From: Pseudomonadota bacterium
GTDB lineage: Bacteria; Desulfobacterota; Desulfobacteria; Desulfobacterales; Desulfobacteraceae
Reading direction: 5' to 3'
DNA length: 64,000 bases
NCBI GenBank assembly: GCA_018821535.1
Contig: JAHJLV010000034.1
Location: 1 to 64,000 of the forward strand
The notes beneath the pieces are model-generated. The model did no database searches. It saw only the letters and a list, made by a program, of their open reading frames with translations, and had not been told where the DNA came from. The position numbers were made by a program, and so were the translations under genes. Each line of letters begins with the position of its first letter. Position 1 is the stretch's first letter. Shown here one piece after another: positions 34,555 to 44,175 of this stretch.

Positions 34555-36987
34555 TTAAGGCAGCTCATCCCAGTAAATAATGTCACCATCCAGCTTGCGA
34601 ACATCAGAATCCACCTGTTTTCCGCCTTTGAGAAACCATTTTATGGAAATATCCGCCTGATCCGCCTCCACATCTTCGGGAATATCCAGATGCAGCGAAG
34701 AGACCGGCCCCTGATTTTTAACCGTGGCCTGGGTGATGATCTGCTGGCCGTTGATCCGGCTGCTGACCGTGATCACGGCATGGCGTATATTTGCCTGATC
34801 CAGGGCTTCTCCTTCTCCCTCGATGGTGAGGCTTCGATAACGGTATGGCGGGCGTAACGCCAGCATGGGACTGCTTTCACTCTTCCACGGCGACCGGATT
34901 TCAAGACCACCATGAAACGACCATATCACCTGATATTGATACGCAAGCCACTGATCCCGGTCAGTATCATCCTTATATCCGTAGTTCAGGCTGAATGAAT
35001 TTCCGCTGGTGTTGAATGCTTCAGGTGTAATCACAATTTCATCATGTGTAACAGCCCCGGACTGATGCTGTTTTTTCATCTTTACAGTTACAAAATTCAA
35101 ATACCGGGTAAAGGTTGACGCATCCTGACCATCCAGTGTCACTAAAACTTCACGCTGTCTGAATACCGGGTCATCAATGGTGACAGCCTTGAAAACCTGA
35201 GTGTCGTTCTGATATCTGCTGTAAAGATTTCCAATATTTTCTGTCATGGTAAAACTTTGCATTTCAGTTCTGAAATGATTCATGTGATATACCATTTTGC
35301 CGCTTCGCTTGATATTTTTCATCTGAAAAGAAGCCACAAGGGAAAATCCGGGTGCTTTTTCAACTGCTTTCTTGACTGCAGCGGTCGGTGCTGTCTTTGC
35401 AGGAGCTGCCGGAGAAGCAGCTGACGGGGCTGCATCTGTTTTTGCCGGGGTGGTGGAGCCTGTTGCAGCCGGGGGTGCAGCGGGTGTATCTGTGCTTTTT
35501 GGAGTGGAGGCAGTTTTTGGGGCCTCTGCGGGCTTCCCTTTTTCCGAACTTTCAACGAGCAGATCCGGAAGCAGATTCAATGAAGGGTCAGGCGGAGGGG
35601 GAGGTGATCCTAAATCGGCCAGCCGTTTTTCCAGAGAACGGATGCGGCCTTCAATTTCCGTTCTCCGCGGGCCTTTCTCCGGATACTTTTCCAGATATTC
35701 CTGATAGGCGTCTAACGCCTCCAGAGTTTCTTCCTGCTTGAACCCTGATTTACGGGCTGCCTCATCCAGCCGCCGTGCCCGGTTATACATTTCTGAAGCA
35801 GATTGAGAAAGCGCCTGGGAGATTGAATCAGAAGTCTTGCCACTGTTGGGTTCTGATTCCTTGTTTTTGAGCTGACTTTCCGGCTGGGCACTCTGATCCG
35901 CTGCCCCCTTTACTGTATCTGTCAAACCTGAATTTTCTTCAGCCATGGCCTGTGGAATCACTGCATCAATAATGGCGCTGATCAGCTGCCGGAATCCCGG
36001 TGTATTCAGATCCATAACCGGAACAGACATCTCAAGTCCGGATGTCTTTGCGCCCGCCGCCTTTGAGTCATTGAGCATCTTCATGGCCTGGTTCAGACTG
36101 GAATACGAGTCTTTTTGTGCAGACGCCTTGGCCAGATCATCCACAGGAGCCGGGTCAAACATGACCTGAAGCAGTTTGGCGTTAGCGCTTTCAATGATCT
36201 TATCCATTGTGGCATCTTCACCCTTGGTGATGATTTTGATTGCGCCGGTCTGCCGCAATTCCTGAAACAGCATGTCCACGTCTGCGCCGAACCAGGAATA
36301 TTTCATGCCGGCTTGCAGGCGTTTATGCCTGCTGACCTGGGACCAGTCCGCTTCAATGGTTGCCTCGTAAGGTTCTCTTACACCTGCAAATTCCATATCA
36401 AAGACAAGGGAAATATCCGGCGTGTCCCCTTTGAAAGATTCCCATAAAAGCGCTGCGCCTTCCTTTGACAGGGCCATGGAAACCGCTGCCTTCTGACCCT
36501 CCATCAGGGGTGCTTTCCCCACAGCAACTGTTTTTACCAGCGATTCCTGTCCCTCATTAAAAGAGGTAATCAAGGCAAAACTGCCTTTTCGATAGGCAAT
36601 AGGCCCTTCAATATGCGCATCCGGGAATTGTTCCTTAAGTCTTCTTTGCGCCTCATCCACCCGATTTTTACCGGCTCCGTAGGTGACCAGAAAATGGACG
36701 ATCCCGCCGCCTTCAGCATCATTAATTCCGGCCTTGCCTGTTTTGGAGGTGCGGCTGTATTTCATGAAGGAAAACTGGGGCTTTCCATCTTTTGTGGCAA
36801 GCCTTGGCTGATCCGGAAGGTAATACCATGTATTCGGGTCTTTTAAAGATGGATAACAGACCAGATCCCCGGCCTTTTTCATCTTGTCCAGATTAATTTC
36901 CTGGCCGACACCGCTGCCTGAAAAAACCACCATGAAAATCAAAAAGAACAAAAGGATGAACAGTTTAAAACGCACGCTTCTTTTCAT
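34555..36987 (-). CDS. Exported paralogue C (810 residues) with linker insert
   Basis: The ATG at 36987 follows GGAG and gives a clean signal peptide; the upstream start at 37029 is rejected. The core is present (WYYLPDQPRLATKDGKPQFS, GIVHFLVTYGAG, GKAPLMEGQKAAVSMALSKE, GAALLWESFKGDTPDISLVF). Compared with paralogue B it carries an insert of about 250 residues. The insert has a helical TPR-like stretch (about 395-480), then a Pro/Ala/Thr-rich linker (about 480-570) typical of extended extracellular spacers. The second core half follows (IGNLYSRYQNDTQVFKAV, IDDPVFRQREVLVTLDG). It may bridge partners or span the periplasm. No catalytic motif was seen. Confidence 0.85.
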   Translation of the reverse strand: MKRSVRFKLFILLFFLIFMVVFSGSGVGQEINLDKMKKAGDLVCYPSLKDPNTWYYLPDQPRLATKDGKPQFSFMKYSRTSKTGKAGINDAEGGGIVHFLVTYGAGKNRVDEAQRRLKEQFPDAHIEGPIAYRKGSFALITSFNEGQESLVKTVAVGKAPLMEGQKAAVSMALSKEGAALLWESFKGDTPDISLVFDMEFAGVREPYEATIEADWSQVSRHKRLQAGMKYSWFGADVDMLFQELRQTGAIKIITKGEDATMDKIIESANAKLLQVMFDPAPVDDLAKASAQKDSYSSLNQAMKMLNDSKAAGAKTSGLEMSVPVMDLNTPGFRQLISAIIDAVIPQAMAEENSGLTDTVKGAADQSAQPESQLKNKESEPNSGKTSDSISQALSQSASEMYNRARRLDEAARKSGFKQEETLEALDAYQEYLEKYPEKGPRRTEIEGRIRSLEKRLADLGSPPPPPDPSLNLLPDLLVESSEKGKPAEAPKTASTPKSTDTPAAPPAATGSTTPAKTDAAPSAASPAAPAKTAPTAAVKKAVEKAPGFSLVASFQMKNIKRSGKMVYHMNHFRTEMQSFTMTENIGNLYSRYQNDTQVFKAVTIDDPVFRQREVLVTLDGQDASTFTRYLNFVTVKMKKQHQSGAVTHDEIVITPEAFNTSGNSFSLNYGYKDDTDRDQWLAYQYQVIWSFHGGLEIRSPWKSESSPMLALRPPYRYRSLTIEGEGEALDQANIRHAVITVSSRINGQQIITQATVKNQGPVSSLHLDIPEDVEADQADISIKWFLKGGKQVDSDVRKLDGDIIYWDELP

Positions 36988-37034
36988 TATCGACTCCTTT
37001 TTATATCCATGACGCACCGTGATCATCAACTATT

Positions 37035-38078
37035 TTATTCATCAAGATCTTGATTTTTCTCGTTTTTCAAATCAATGTCTGATTTTTCATACGCAGTCAC
37101 ATCCAGCAGGGCCTCACCCCTTCGATCCATCCACGGACCGGCCTGAGAACTGCCGTCCAGAAGCACACGGGTGATTCTGACTTTGTAAGGCATATCCATA
37201 TCCTTGGCCAGTTTAAATGCCACCCGGGTTCGATACTCACTGTCCTGACGAAATGTAACGGTTTGAATCAAGGGTTCGCCAGGTGTCGGAATGGCTATTT
37301 CCACCACTTTTGAATATAAATCTGCATCCAGGTTCTCAAGAAAATCAAAACAGAACACATCTATTCCCGTGTATCCCCGGGCCATATTCCCGCCCAGATC
37401 TGTTTTGGAAAAAAGAGAGGGATACGCCTTCATATCCAGCGTAACCGGCAAGGTTGAGCCAAAAGGAATTTGAGCATCCTCCCATTGACCGTCTTTGTTT
37501 TTCCTGACACCGGGCAGCATTTCTTCCATTTCAATGCTGATCAATGTCTGCCCGGCAGCTACGGCATCCCACAAAATCTGGCTCATGGTTTCATCCAGAG
37601 AAAGACTGATTTTTTTCCCTGACCACCGGCTGCCCTGGGACCATTTGACATCTGTGTCTGCAAAAACAAGCCGCCCGGTTGTTCCGGAAACCGGCATGCT
37701 CCGAAGTTTAGGGTGTTGAATTTTGTCGGCTTTTGAAATGGCTTTTTTTATGGTATTCAACTGCTCTTTTTCACGCTCCCGCTGAATGCCGATGGTTAAA
37801 AGCCCCCTGACCCAGAACTTGCCTGAATCTCCGGTTCCTTTGCGCCCAAGATATCGATAAATTTTTAAAGATGCGTCCGGCAGTCGATCCGATTGTACGG
37901 CCAACGCCGGTGGTGACGGGGTGATATAAAAAATATCTTTTTTTTTATGATCCGTATAGACCCTTACGCCGTCTATATCCCTGTAATTTCCCAGATCCGG
38001 AGAAGCAAACACATGGCCTGTCACAAAGAATATTCCAATGACAAAAACCGTTCTGACAAGAAAAAGGAATCGTTTCAT
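37035..38078 (-). CDS. Exported divergent paralogue D (347 residues)
   Basis: A signal peptide (cleavage after HVFA) precedes DIFYITPSPPALAVQSDRLP, then LKIYRYLG, then LSLDETMSQILWDAVAAGQT. These line up with the YYLPxxPRxA, FSxxKY and GAxLLWES landmarks of paralogues A-C. It appears to correspond to the first half plus a C-terminal beta domain (VEIAIPTPGEPLIQTVTFRQ). Its ATG overlaps the stop of the upstream gene (ATGA), so expression is coupled. It is probably a shorter partner of the larger members. Confidence 0.8.
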   Translation of the reverse strand: MKRFLFLVRTVFVIGIFFVTGHVFASPDLGNYRDIDGVRVYTDHKKKDIFYITPSPPALAVQSDRLPDASLKIYRYLGRKGTGDSGKFWVRGLLTIGIQREREKEQLNTIKKAISKADKIQHPKLRSMPVSGTTGRLVFADTDVKWSQGSRWSGKKISLSLDETMSQILWDAVAAGQTLISIEMEEMLPGVRKNKDGQWEDAQIPFGSTLPVTLDMKAYPSLFSKTDLGGNMARGYTGIDVFCFDFLENLDADLYSKVVEIAIPTPGEPLIQTVTFRQDSEYRTRVAFKLAKDMDMPYKVRITRVLLDGSSQAGPWMDRRGEALLDVTAYEKSDIDLKNEKNQDLDE

Positions 38079-39598
38079 TCTTCTTCTCTGATGTCATCAG
38101 GCGTATCTTCGGGTTTTTCCCCGATTATCGGTTCAATCTGACTGGTGCCGAAAAACTGGCTTGTGGTCTGACTGTCTTGCCAGCCTTCTTCAATCAGCGC
38201 ATTCCCGTCCGACATGACCAGCTTGATCCGGTAACGGTATAAAAGCGGCTGGCCCCCTTTTCCCCCGGGCGGATAAATCACCAGATCCTGGTTGATATTC
38301 GCATCTTCAGTCAGTTCAATTTCTTTTGTGGCAACCGCACCGGGTTCAGCACTAAAATAAGGGGACTGAACCTGAACAATCATTTTATACATCTCAAAAT
38401 CTGAAAAAACTGCAGGGATTGCCTCGAATTTAATTGACGTGGACAGCGCTGTGGAAACCCCTTTTCGCACCTGTTTATCCACCTGTTTTATACAGTCCTG
38501 ACAACCGGAATCCAGGCTTGTCGCAAGCCAGGCCAGCATGACATTATTTCCCAACAGCTGACTGACTGACGGAAGCTTGAAATCTTTTTTCTTTCCCGGT
38601 TCAAGTATGGAGGGTTTAAGATTCTTTGTTATCCTTTCCAATTGCCCGTTATTGACCTTATAACAATTGACAGATTCTATTTTCACAGGAAAAGGCGTGA
38701 TATTCTGAAGCGTTCCTGCCGGGCGATTCTCCACCCACTGACTGAAACCGTCCACCCGATCCCCGGCAAAATCAAAATACTTCAACACCATTGGAACCGG
38801 AACAAAGGATTCTCCCACCTTCACATTCAAGGTGCCTGAAAGCCCTTCTCTTGCAATCTGGGCAAGCACCTCTTCTGTTTCATCCTGATTCAAAGACAAA
38901 ATCAATCTGAAAGACTGTTTGAGATGAGACGGCAGGACCACACTGACCCGCTCAGGCGGCAGGGACAACCCTGCAGTAATTGACTGAATATCTGCTGTTG
39001 CACCAATGCCTGAAATTGATTTAAGCGTCAGTGTATCAGCGGGTTTAAGATCAAAGGCCTGCTTTAAAATACTTTTAAGCAAAAGGATATCCCCGGGGTG
39101 ATGCGGCGCTGCAAGCTGCGCTGTCAGCATTACCGAAGGTGTATTGTCTTCTTTTAAATGATTATACTGAACATTGAGACCAAAACCTGTCCCTTGATCA
39201 TGAACCAGTAAAAAGGCCCTTGGCAGATAATAAAAAACATTTCCAGCGGTCTTGTCCTGAAAGATCAAATGAGGGTCCCACCCGCATACAACTGCCAGAT
39301 CCTCAAGAAGCGCAGCATCGTCAATCATGTCGGACAGATCAATGGCCGCTTCCGGATCAGGGCCGGTGGGCTTTACAGGGCTTGACGGCACAAGCGGGCG
39401 CAAGGATGTTTTAAGCTTGATCGACTTTTTTATCATGACCGCTGTTACCGGCTTGAACGGCTTCACCTGAAGGACAGTATTTGTCCGGAATGTCCGGATG
39501 GATGGTTTTGCGTCTTCACCGAACACGGAACAGACCGGCATCATGGCAATAAAAAAAACGCCCCAAAAGAAAAGTTTGATCCAAAAAAGAAATTTCAT
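38075..39598 (-). CDS. Exported protein E (507 residues), distant member
   Basis: The ATG at 39598 follows GGAGG by 6 bases and gives a signal peptide ending near CSVFG. The segment NVFYYLPRAFLLVHDQGTGF matches the YYLP landmark of the cluster, but most of the rest is divergent. The protein has a pair of cysteines (SGCQDCIKQV) in its C-terminal half, absent from paralogues A-C. The C-terminus is acidic. It starts 24 bases after the preceding gene ends. Its position and YYLP landmark make it a likely component of the same assembly; function is unknown. Confidence 0.78.
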   Translation of the reverse strand: MKFLFWIKLFFWGVFFIAMMPVCSVFGEDAKPSIRTFRTNTVLQVKPFKPVTAVMIKKSIKLKTSLRPLVPSSPVKPTGPDPEAAIDLSDMIDDAALLEDLAVVCGWDPHLIFQDKTAGNVFYYLPRAFLLVHDQGTGFGLNVQYNHLKEDNTPSVMLTAQLAAPHHPGDILLLKSILKQAFDLKPADTLTLKSISGIGATADIQSITAGLSLPPERVSVVLPSHLKQSFRLILSLNQDETEEVLAQIAREGLSGTLNVKVGESFVPVPMVLKYFDFAGDRVDGFSQWVENRPAGTLQNITPFPVKIESVNCYKVNNGQLERITKNLKPSILEPGKKKDFKLPSVSQLLGNNVMLAWLATSLDSGCQDCIKQVDKQVRKGVSTALSTSIKFEAIPAVFSDFEMYKMIVQVQSPYFSAEPGAVATKEIELTEDANINQDLVIYPPGGKGGQPLLYRYRIKLVMSDGNALIEEGWQDSQTTSQFFGTSQIEPIIGEKPEDTPDDIREEE

Positions 39599-39621
39599 AG
39601 GTATCCTCCGGACAAAAAACA

Positions 39622-40821
39622 TTATCTGGCCAGACGCGGCTTCACCCAGACAGCCCAGTCCTGATCACTGGTATTTCCTGACCGAATACGCAGTAAAAGC
39701 TGTACTGTTTTTCCAGCCCACGCTGAAAGGTCTGCGTCTATGGTCTCATATTTATTTGCTGCAACCCGGCTGCTGGCAGCTCTGTAATATTTGCTGTTTT
39801 CTTTCACATATACCTGAAAAACAGCACCATCACTCTTGCCAGCCCCTTTTAAAAATCCCGCAACAGATTTAAAATGCAGATTATCACCCAGAACCATCAG
39901 TGGGAACTGGCCTTCAATCCAGCCACCGTTTTTCCTTTCCGGATGGGTCTGGAGAAGATTCACGGCAGCATTTCCCGAATTAAGGGTTCCCTGTGGCAGG
40001 CAGCGGACAAATCCTTTGGTATCATTTGCTGATCCGGGAAAAGATAACGCACCTGCACCCGTCCGCCATTGTGCGGACTTTGCGTTTTCATAAAAATCAT
40101 ATTGCTGAACCGTCTTCTGATCTTGTACCACAGGTTTTGCAAGGACAGGAGGGCTTGTCCGGGCAGGGGTATACGGTTTAAGGACGGTTCCGGGTTTGAT
40201 AAATATGGAAGGCGCCGGTTTGCTTTCGGCTGCCGTCTGATCATCTTCCAGTTCTATGGCACCATTGTCCGCAACCATGGATTCTTCATCCGGTGCATCA
40301 CTGTCCTTCCATGTTTTAGCCATGTCATAAATAATTTCACCAAAAGGTCGATCCGGATTTGATCCGCGGACAAGAAACAGCCGGATCTGATCAGACTGAA
40401 TTTCAGAGACACTTGTTCCCCACCCGTCATCTCCCTGAGACGTCCATCCAATCACCAGGGTGGCTTTTCCATGACTTCCACTGACAGAACTCAATGTATT
40501 GCTGAATCCTTCAAGCCGGGCTCCCAGCTGACGGACTTCTCCCTGGACATATACATTATCGCTGCGCTTGACATTATCATAGGAGACTTCGAGAACAACC
40601 CTGTTACCCCGTCTTTCAACCAGTCTGACATCACCCAGACGGCCTTTATAATTTCCGATAAATTCATCAATACCCTGCTGAAGAATCGTCATCAAACCAT
40701 CCATCAAGGGATTAGATGTTTCTGAACCTGAACCGCTGTCTTCTTGCGCAGAAATAGCCGGTGCAACTGCAAAGCAGCACATGATCACCAGAAAAACAGA
40801 AAAAATCCGATTAAATTTCAT
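39622..40821 (-). CDS. Exported protein F with jelly-roll-like C-terminus
   Basis: The protein has 399 residues with a signal peptide (cleavage after PAISA). Residues 25-180 are mixed alpha/beta (RVVLEVSYDNVKRSDNVYVQ). A Pro-rich linker (about 205-245) follows. The last 150 residues (LHFKSVAGFLKGAGKSDGAV ... TVQLLLRIRSGNTSDQDWAV) look like a beta-sandwich of the NPCBM/carbohydrate-binding kind. GGAG precedes the ATG. It is the promoter-proximal gene of the six-gene unit and may anchor or target the complex to a glycan. That role is inference from fold impression only. Confidence 0.78.
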   Translation of the reverse strand: MKFNRIFSVFLVIMCCFAVAPAISAQEDSGSGSETSNPLMDGLMTILQQGIDEFIGNYKGRLGDVRLVERRGNRVVLEVSYDNVKRSDNVYVQGEVRQLGARLEGFSNTLSSVSGSHGKATLVIGWTSQGDDGWGTSVSEIQSDQIRLFLVRGSNPDRPFGEIIYDMAKTWKDSDAPDEESMVADNGAIELEDDQTAAESKPAPSIFIKPGTVLKPYTPARTSPPVLAKPVVQDQKTVQQYDFYENAKSAQWRTGAGALSFPGSANDTKGFVRCLPQGTLNSGNAAVNLLQTHPERKNGGWIEGQFPLMVLGDNLHFKSVAGFLKGAGKSDGAVFQVYVKENSKYYRAASSRVAANKYETIDADLSAWAGKTVQLLLRIRSGNTSDQDWAVWVKPRLAR

Positions 40822-41138
40822 GACAATATCTCCTTTTTGATTATTTCCCAGGTACGATTATTATAATGATGCCCGGTGATCTATTTGAAGCAGGCGTGAT
40901 TACTATATAAAGGGAAATTTCAACTGTCAATATTGAGAATCGAATTTTCATGCCTGAAAATAGATGTATGAAAAACCATCCATTCCCCTCAAACGCTTGA
41001 TAAATAAGACATTTTTAAAAGATTGAAAAATAATAAAAGTTTCGAATGTATGAAATTTCATTCATATCACCCCGGCTCAGCACCGCTGCTTTTTTAAAAA
41101 ATCCTATAATATCAAATACTTAGCATAAAAACTGTTTG
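40822..41138. other. Divergent intergenic region
   Basis: This gap separates the exported-protein unit from the CFI-box gene. It holds the promoter at 40902-40930 and a 12-base palindrome ATGAAATTTCAT near 41049. No gene was seen. Confidence 0.55.
40902..40930 (-). promoter_or_regulatory. Sigma70-type promoter of the six-gene exported cluster
   Basis: On the minus strand TTGACA (40930-40925), a 17-base spacer and TATAGT (40907-40902) lie about 80 bases before the first gene. Only one -10 base differs from consensus, so expression should be substantial without an activator. Confidence 0.7.
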
Positions 41139-41154
41139 TGGCATGCTTCTTGTT
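41139..41154 (+). promoter_or_regulatory. Possible sigma54 (RpoN) promoter
   Basis: TGGCATGCTTCTTGTT fits the -24/-12 consensus TGGCAYRN4TTGCW at all positions except T for C in the -12 GC. It would start transcription about 110 bases before the CFI-box gene. Confidence 0.4.
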
Positions 41155-41274
41155 ATTAAAGATATCGAAATGACACCTTTAAAAGAAATAAATATGCAAA
41201 CACACACACCACATACCATTCCGAATTTCGCAATTAAAGGCAGCAAAAAGCAAACCCGTTTTATGGAGAACGTT

Positions 41275-43356
41275 ATGGAAAAAAATTATTTTCAACTTTT
41301 TATTATTTTTCTCATTTTATCAATCAGCTCTGTCTCCCTTGCAGCAGAACTTCGATGGAGTGCGGTTCAGGACACACAGACCTGTATCATAGCAGGTTAT
41401 AAAGTCCATTATGGGACAAACAGTGAACAGCTTGATAATATTATTACCGTTCCAAACCTTCCCGACGGCACCCATGTTACCTCCTATGATCTGGATTCTA
41501 TAACCTTGCTGGCAGCAACCACCTATTATTTTGCAGTCAGTGCCTATTCAACAGATAACCTGGAGGGCCCTGCATCCTCTCCGATTCCTTATATGGACAG
41601 CCCGAATGTTGTTGGCATTCCTTCAGTGAATTATACAGATAATACAATTGATGTTACCTTTAATGAAAGCAATATGGTAAATGCCGACATAAAAGCCAGT
41701 TACAGTTTCAGCCCCACGGTCACCTTTGATCCAGACCGCAGTATTCTTCGTATCAACAAAACTTACAGACTGTATCTGAGCTATATCCCGGCACACACCA
41801 TTTTTACACTGACCATGAACGGCATCACGGACAACAAGGGACATGCCCTGCTGTCCAACTCCTTCACCCTGAATGATGACGACAATGACAGCCTGGCAGA
41901 TGACTGGGAAAGTGATTACGGGATTACATCCCCTTCAGCAGACTCGGATTCAGATGGCCTTTTAAACAGCCAGGAATATGCAGCAGGAACCAACCCGAAC
42001 AGTGCAGACACCGACGGTGACGGTATGGATGACGACTGGGAAATCCAGCACAGCCTTAATCCCTTGACAGATGATTCTCTGGCAGACAATGACAATGACG
42101 GCATCAGCAATATCGATGAATATAACGGTATCACCACGCCGCCAAACAGCGGTCCTGACACACCGGTTCTCAGCCTGCCGGCAAACGCATCAGTCAATAT
42201 CCAGCTCATTGCCCAACTGACAACTCAAGCCTATGATGACAACGAAAATAACGCCCATGCAAAAACCCAGTGGCAGATCAGTACAGAGCAGACATTTGCA
42301 GACTCTCAAGACTTTGTATTTGAACTGGAAACATATGACAGCCTCACTCAACTGACTGTTCCGGAATTTGTTCTTGATCCCGACCAGACCTACTACTGGA
42401 GAGTCCGGTTCTTTGATGCTCTGGGTGCCGGTTCTTCCTGGTCTGCGCCTTTTTCATTCACAACCGTGGCCGACAGTACTCCTCCGCAGATGGTGCAGAA
42501 TGGAACAATTGATCTGAATGATGATGGCGTGCTGGATTATGCATCGGACACCTATAAAATGGTACATTACGAAACCAAATCACTGAGTCTGGAAGCATCC
42601 AATAACATCTCTGCCATTGACTGCCTGAAAGCGGTTGACCCTGATGAAATTACAGACACCTTCGGCAAGCCGGCAAATTTACCCCTTGGACTCATTCAAT
42701 TCAGAATCTCTGTGGTAAACCCGGGAGATACTGCTGAACTGAAAATTTATTTCTCGGAAGCTGTGGGCACCCAATGGTATAAATATGATCTTGCAAACGG
42801 ATGGACAGAATATTCAAATGATTATCCTGCCAATGTCCAGTTCAGCGCAGACAGAAAATCAGTAATCCTCAGACTGGTTGATGGTGGTGCCGGAGACAGT
42901 GATGGCGTTGCCAATGGAGTTATTGTTGACCCGTCAGGTCCTGGCGCATTCGTTTCAGGTCTCAGCTCAGCAGCCGGCAGTGTCAGCGGCGACAGCGGTG
43001 GCGGCGGATGTTTTATAGCCACAGCAGCCTTTGGATCATATATGGAAAAACATGTTAAAATCCTTAGAGATTTCAGAGATTTCTACCTTCTCAAAACTCA
43101 TCTGGGAACCCGGTTTGTACACACGTACTATAAATACTCTCCCCCGATTGCCGATTTCATCGCAGAACATGCTGTGCTGAGAGGTCTTGTACGGGTGGGA
43201 TTAACTCCGCTGATCATTTTCGGATACGCTGTTGTTCACATGTCTGCCTTTGAACAGATGATCCTTCTTCTGCTCACCGTCGGCCTTACATTTGCCACAT
43301 TCAAACTTGCAGGACACTATATCCGCAGGAGAAGAGCCCAGGCGCTTCCGGCCTGA
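41275..43356 (+). CDS. CFI-box surface protein with FN3 and Ca-binding repeats
   Basis: The ATG at 41275 follows GGAG and gives a signal peptide ending SVSLAA. An earlier in-frame ATG at 41143 overlaps the promoter and is rejected. In order: a fibronectin III-like domain (YKVHYGTNSEQLDNIITVPN), calcium-binding thrombospondin-type-3-like repeats (DSDSDGLLNSQEY, DTDGDGMDDDW), a second beta domain (TYYWRVRFFDALGAGSSW), a choice-of-anchor U-type domain (GLIQFRISVVNPGDTAELKI), and a C-terminal CFI-box (GGCFIATAAFGSYM ... YKYSPPIADF) with terminal membrane segment and RRRR stop. The tail probably directs surface sorting by a dedicated processing system. Function is adhesion or matrix by inference. 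Confidence 0.85.
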   Translation: MEKNYFQLFIIFLILSISSVSLAAELRWSAVQDTQTCIIAGYKVHYGTNSEQLDNIITVPNLPDGTHVTSYDLDSITLLAATTYYFAVSAYSTDNLEGPASSPIPYMDSPNVVGIPSVNYTDNTIDVTFNESNMVNADIKASYSFSPTVTFDPDRSILRINKTYRLYLSYIPAHTIFTLTMNGITDNKGHALLSNSFTLNDDDNDSLADDWESDYGITSPSADSDSDGLLNSQEYAAGTNPNSADTDGDGMDDDWEIQHSLNPLTDDSLADNDNDGISNIDEYNGITTPPNSGPDTPVLSLPANASVNIQLIAQLTTQAYDDNENNAHAKTQWQISTEQTFADSQDFVFELETYDSLTQLTVPEFVLDPDQTYYWRVRFFDALGAGSSWSAPFSFTTVADSTPPQMVQNGTIDLNDDGVLDYASDTYKMVHYETKSLSLEASNNISAIDCLKAVDPDEITDTFGKPANLPLGLIQFRISVVNPGDTAELKIYFSEAVGTQWYKYDLANGWTEYSNDYPANVQFSADRKSVILRLVDGGAGDSDGVANGVIVDPSGPGAFVSGLSSAAGSVSGDSGGGGCFIATAAFGSYMEKHVKILRDFRDFYLLKTHLGTRFVHTYYKYSPPIADFIAEHAVLRGLVRVGLTPLIIFGYAVVHMSAFEQMILLLLTVGLTFATFKLAGHYIRRRRAQALPA

Positions 43357-43366
43357 TAAAGGAGAT

Positions 43367-44053
43367 CTAATCGGATGAGAAATAGATATCCCCGTAAAAA
43401 GCCGTTACACTGTTCTGGGTATTATCTGTATCACTCATCAGGACAACGGCATCAATAAACCGGACCTGCTCTGAGAATGCCAGATTAAAATCCTTCTGAA
43501 TGTTTCTCTTCTCAACATACCAGACAGATGATTGCGCTTCAGATGAACGAAGCGCAATCATCACTGCATTTTTTTCTGCAAAGGCATTCGGCCAGATATC
43601 CCCTTTAGATGAATGTTTTGCCCAGACATAATTCATCGCTTTAGTATTCCAGACAGCAAACCCGCCGGAAACCACAACATAAATTCTTGCTGCATAATCG
43701 TCTCCGGGTTTCAGTGTCTCATCAAAATCACCGGACAGTTTATTTTCAATGCGCCACTTCCAGTTTAAAAAAGGGGTTTTATCCAGATCCACCCGGATTT
43801 TTTTTATCAGTCCGGAAGCAGCGTTTTTACTCACGGCTTTTAACACGGGTTCATTCTCCAAAAAAGAAATTGAATACACTGTTTCTCCGACAAATTTTTT
43901 AGGCTCCCAGCCTTGCATTTTCCGGGCAAAAAATTCTGATACAGGCACCTTTTGAATATCTTCGGCATATAGTGAATGGCAGAAAACAAACCATAGGGCC
44001 ATAACCAGAACAAAAACCGGTTTTCCTGAAATTATACAATATTTTATTTTCAT
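43367..44053 (-). CDS. DUF3047 exported protein
   Basis: The protein has a signal peptide (cleavage after HSLYA) and the DUF3047 pattern: LNWKWRIENKLSGDFDE, GDDYAARIYVVV, VWNTKAMNYVWAK and ALRSSEAQSSVWYVEKRNIQ. It is probably a periplasmic beta-sandwich of unknown function. The start at 44053 is chosen for GGGA spacing; a tandem ATG precedes it and an ATG at 44080 is possible. It is convergent with the CFI-box gene with only 10 bases between. Confidence 0.82.
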   Translation of the reverse strand: MKIKYCIISGKPVFVLVMALWFVFCHSLYAEDIQKVPVSEFFARKMQGWEPKKFVGETVYSISFLENEPVLKAVSKNAASGLIKKIRVDLDKTPFLNWKWRIENKLSGDFDETLKPGDDYAARIYVVVSGGFAVWNTKAMNYVWAKHSSKGDIWPNAFAEKNAVMIALRSSEAQSSVWYVEKRNIQKDFNLAFSEQVRFIDAVVLMSDTDNTQNSVTAFYGDIYFSSD

Positions 44054-44175
44054 CATTTCCCTTTTTCTAAAAAAATCCATCTTCAGCTTGCCTTCACCTA
44101 TTTTCCTCTTATCTTTTAAAATAATTTTATGTATGATGGAACAAATATAATCAATGGTCATTATGGAGCAATATT

